From positions 62,001 to 126,000 of the forward strand of contig NZ_AP022834.1 in the NCBI RefSeq assembly GCF_013394385.1: 64,000 bases of DNA, written 5' to 3'. Within the stretch, counting starts at the first letter, position 1. Every line of letters starts with the position of its first letter. The DNA is from Kocuria sp. TGY1127_2 (lineage in GTDB: Bacteria > Actinomycetota > Actinomycetes > Actinomycetales > Micrococcaceae). The notes under the pieces are model-generated. The model searched no databases and had not been told where the DNA came from. It worked only from the letters and a program-made list of their open reading frames with translations. Both the position numbers and the translations under genes were made by a program. Shown here one piece after another: positions 61,569-64,000 of the stretch.

Positions 61569-62630
61569 CTAGTCCTCGTCCTTGTCTTTGCTCAAAACCC
61601 GTTGGCGTTCGCGCTGTCCGTGGGTCAAACGTTGCAGATCTGTCTCGGAGTCGAATCCGGAGCCCAGGCCGCCGGCGATGACGCCCATTGAAGCGCTCAG
61701 CCACGCAATATTGAGGTAGTTGCTCAAGTGCGCGGGCATGCCCAGCGTCTTTTGCATGAAGTCGGGATCGATCACGACCAAGCCGCCGAGCAGAATGAGG
61801 ACGAATAGCATGAGATAGAGGCTGGCTATGGAAATGAGCAGGGTGACAACCGTCGAAACGTTGTACAACGCGACCACTCGGGCAAGCCGTTCTTGTACGG
61901 GAGCATCCCACAAGCGGTTGCGCAGGATGAGCCAGGCCGTCATCACCAAGATCGAGACCAGGGTGATGATGGCCAACCGCAGGCCTGACAGCGATTCTGC
62001 CATTTCCCAGATAGAGCTGTAGAAGATGCCGAATGCGCCCGCGGCGGAGGCTGCCGTGAGAGCGCTGGAGAGCCGGGGAACCGTCTTCCACGGTTGGTTG
62101 GACATGACCATTCCCGCAACGGTGCGCGGGGCACCGGTCCACGTGTGGGAGTAGAGCCGGGATATCTGATCCTGATCCTGGCCGCCCCATTCATTCCAGC
62201 CCTGAACGTTGTTTCCTTCGGATGAGGAGTTCTGCACGAGGGATTCGACGCCGCGCCCGATGACGTCGACGAGCCGCCTTTTAGGGTACAAGACGCCCAT
62301 GGTGGGACACGAAATGATCAGGATCCCCCGGGAGAAGTCCGTCTGTGCGACCACAGGCCGTCCGCTGTGGCGGAGCGGCATTTCAGTGAGCAGCACGCGG
62401 ACGGCGTAGTCGACATCGCGGGCTTCCTCCGGAAGATCCAGCTCGCTGGTAACCTCGTTCTCGGGAGTCACCGGAATGAGGTGTTTGATGTGGTTGACCT
62501 CGGTCTGGTGCCCGAGGATGTCTCCCAATCTGGTCTTGATGCTCGACAGTGAATGTTCGATTCTTTTGGTCGGCAATCCGGGATCGGAGACCAAAAGGAT
62601 TTTCGGGGTCGAATCTGACGTTGTGTGCAC
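61569..62630 (-). CDS. hypothetical membrane protein
   Basis: About 353 residues. The first 150 are soluble with alternating beta/alpha character (KILLVSDPGLPTKRIEHSLS and RGILIISCPTMG). Four hydrophobic helices follow from about residue 185 (GAFGIFYSSIWEMAESL, IITLVSILVMTAWLIL, VVTLLISIASLYLMLFVLIL and the last near residue 320). The tail is charged (Lys/Asp/Glu). No family is recognised with confidence. GTG 62630 is chosen because AGGA lies 8 bases upstream; the open frame extends further but without a good start. Confidence 0.6.
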   Translation of the reverse strand: MHTTSDSTPKILLVSDPGLPTKRIEHSLSSIKTRLGDILGHQTEVNHIKHLIPVTPENEVTSELDLPEEARDVDYAVRVLLTEMPLRHSGRPVVAQTDFSRGILIISCPTMGVLYPKRRLVDVIGRGVESLVQNSSSEGNNVQGWNEWGGQDQDQISRLYSHTWTGAPRTVAGMVMSNQPWKTVPRLSSALTAASAAGAFGIFYSSIWEMAESLSGLRLAIITLVSILVMTAWLILRNRLWDAPVQERLARVVALYNVSTVVTLLISIASLYLMLFVLILLGGLVVIDPDFMQKTLGMPAHLSNYLNIAWLSASMGVIAGGLGSGFDSETDLQRLTHGQRERQRVLSKDKDED

Positions 62631-63061
62631 AGTGGTGGTCCTATACGCCGAGGTGCCCACGCACGAGTGGGCCGGATGTTCGCAATAGATTTTCTTTGCC
62701 GTGCGTGACCAGGCAACTCTCGCACGAGAGATGGTCTGCACGTGAAGCCGCACCACGCGGCAAAGAGCGCCCGTGAGAAAGCGATGGCCTCGCAGCGCAG
62801 CGAGACAGCGGTGGTCGACGGCGAAGAGCGCTCAGATGAGGGGCCGGTACCAGAACATCAGTTCCGGTACCGGCCCGGTGCCTGGGCAGGTGAAGCGTAC
62901 AAGAAAGCTGCCCGGGGTCACCCCCGAACGGTTCTTGAGCCAACACACCGCTCGAGCAACAATAACCTTACTCAAACCGCGCTGACTTGGGCAAATAGCC
63001 GTTCGAGAGGTCGTGGGGCTCCGGAGATGGGACGGGGTTACGGCGTCTCGAGGCGGAGCGT
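62631..63061. other. 431-base intergenic region
   Basis: Open frames here show no coding character. A perfect 11-bp inverted repeat GGGCCGGTACC (62841-62851) / GGTACCGGCCC (62866-62876), with a further 4-bp inner stem, forms a strong hairpin. Divergent promoters for the membrane protein and the DinB-like gene must lie here. Confidence 0.4.
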
Positions 63062-63589
63062 ATGGTCGAGACTATGGATGCGATCACAATATTGAAAGAC
63101 TTGGCCGGCCGTCCTTCCGAAGTCGCAGCGCGACTCAAGGACAGAGTCAGCCCCGAAATGCTCAACGCTCACCCCGGCGACCACGACAACTCGATCGCCT
63201 GGTTAGTGTGGCACACCGCGCGGGAGATCGATGAACAGGTCAGTGAGCTTTCCCAACAGGAGACCGTCTGGGTTTCCCAGGGCTTTGGCGATCGATTCGG
63301 CTTGGACCTGGAACCACACGAACTCGGTTTCGGCCAGTCCGGTGACAGGGCCCGGTCCATCCAAGTGCAGGACGTGGATCTGCTTTTCGAACATCTCGAT
63401 GCCGTGGTCAAAGCTGAGCTCGACTACATCGATACCTTGAGTGACGAGGACCTGGGAGCGGTCATCGACGACAACTGGGATCCGCCAGTGACCAGGAGCG
63501 CTCGTTTGGTCAGCGTTTCCGAAGACGCCCTTCAGCACCTAGGGCAGGCCACCTATATCACGGGGATGGACACGTCCGTCTTCCAGTAG
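63062..63589 (+). CDS. DinB-like (DUF664) protein
   Basis: About 175 residues, perhaps starting a few codons later at ATG 63074. The helical bundle motif HPGDHDNSIAWLVWHTAREI gives a conserved histidine pair, and a third histidine lies in SVSEDALQHLGQATYI. Three metal-binding histidines are typical of DinB/mycothiol-dependent proteins. The function is probably a thiol-dependent detoxification step, but no partner gene tells which. Confidence 0.75.
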   Translation: MVETMDAITILKDLAGRPSEVAARLKDRVSPEMLNAHPGDHDNSIAWLVWHTAREIDEQVSELSQQETVWVSQGFGDRFGLDLEPHELGFGQSGDRARSIQVQDVDLLFEHLDAVVKAELDYIDTLSDEDLGAVIDDNWDPPVTRSARLVSVSEDALQHLGQATYITGMDTSVFQ

Positions 63590-63593
63590 TCGA

Positions 63594-64000
63594 TCACTCG
63601 GTGGCCGCGAGCAACGGTAACCTCACCTCGAACTCGGTGTGACCGGGCCGGGAAGTCAGTGAAATGCCGCCGTTGTGGGCTTCGACGATCGCTTTGACGA
63701 TGGCCAGGCCCAAGCCGGTCGTGCCGACTTCACCTGAGCGGGCCTGGTCGGCGCGTGCGAAGCGGGCGAAAATCTTTTCCTGAAATTCGGGTTCGATTCC
63801 CGGGCCGTTGTCGGTCACGGCCAATACCGCCTCCTGCCGATCCGCCGATGTACCGAGCCGCGTGGCGACCCATGTCCCGGGATCGGTATGCTTCCGGGCG
63901 TTGGAGAGAAGGTTGAGCAGAACCCGCTGAAGCTGCCGGGGGTCGCCTTGTACTACCACGGGATCCTCCGGAAGTTTCAGCTCCCATTCGTGGTCAGGGG
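63594..64000 (-). CDS. sensor histidine kinase, C-terminal part
   Basis: The gene runs off the right edge. About 135 C-terminal residues are visible, all from the HATPase domain: N-box GDPRQLQRVLLNLLSNARKH, G1 box VTDNGPGIEPE, F box FARFARADQ and G2 box GTTGLGLAIVKAIVEAHNG. Two-component partners lie outside the window. The stop is 4 bases from the DinB-like gene, with which it is convergent. Confidence 0.9.
   Translation of the reverse strand, partial: PDHEWELKLPEDPVVVQGDPRQLQRVLLNLLSNARKHTDPGTWVATRLGTSADRQEAVLAVTDNGPGIEPEFQEKIFARFARADQARSGEVGTTGLGLAIVKAIVEAHNGGISLTSRPGHTEFEVRLPLLAATE

Noticed and set aside
62742-63095. Plus-strand frame before the DinB-like gene
   Set aside because: Its composition is irregular, a strong hairpin lies inside, and it overlaps the DinB-like gene in another frame; there is no binding site.
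1-64000. tRNA, rRNA, CRISPR array, integrase or intact insertion sequence
   Set aside because: Read on both strands, no cloverleaf with CCA-end pairing, no regularly spaced repeats and no transposase or recombinase motifs were found.

Overview
The window is about 64 kb of GC-rich, densely packed DNA from an actinobacterium, probably a member of the Micrococcales. The evidence is an actinobacterial SAM-IV type riboswitch, an Asp23/AmaP envelope-stress locus, LGFP repeats on a secreted protease, a HutC-type hut operon and frequent ATGA-overlapping operons. The genus cannot be fixed from the sequence. I see no tRNA, rRNA, CRISPR array, integrase or intact insertion sequence.

Layout. 1-7 kb: end of an APC permease, an amidohydrolase, a decayed AraC-type regulator, then a two-domain Lrp regulator divergent from an MFS transporter and an M20 hydrolase. 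7-10 kb: DCC-family protein, EamA exporter and divergent LysR regulator. 10-18 kb: oligopeptide ABC transporter (binding protein, two permeases, fused double ATPase), then metY-metB behind a SAM-IV riboswitch. 18-21 kb: flavin-dependent oxidoreductase, glutaminase and a truncated YcaQ-like pseudogene.

21.6-29.5 kb: an apparently complete biosynthetic cluster for a linear azol(in)e-containing peptide (TOMM) of the streptolysin S type. It has a 64-residue precursor with a Cys/Ser/Thr-rich core, a leader-binding cyclodehydratase C protein, two nitroreductase-like dehydrogenase proteins, a CPBP protease, an amidohydrolase-like protein lacking the usual metal ligands, a YcaO enzyme ending in PxPxP, and an ABC exporter. 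Genes overlap or nearly touch, except for a hairpin terminator between precursor and enzymes. The cluster lies between two diverged copies of a YcaQ-gene 3' end, which suggests acquisition by recombination. This is the main candidate for a new system.

30-40 kb: DHA2 efflux pump with TetR, a second TetR with an NAD(P)-binding protein and clear palindromic operators, a GntR/AbgT-transporter/opine-dehydrogenase group, YrhK, TauE/SafE and HAD proteins. 40-50 kb: thioesterase, secreted chitin-type lytic polysaccharide monooxygenase, GntR regulator, secreted subtilase with near-identical LGFP repeats, glycosyltransferase, PRD antiterminator, and a 29-residue putative amphipathic peptide followed by strong RNA structure. 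50-57 kb: hutC divergent from hutUIGH, with a HutC-like palindrome inside the hut promoter. 57-61 kb: an ECF sigma factor and a zinc-finger/Asp23 fusion protein divergent from an Asp23/AmaP operon, then a GlsB-like protein. 61.5-64 kb: a membrane protein, a DinB-like protein and the end of a histidine kinase.
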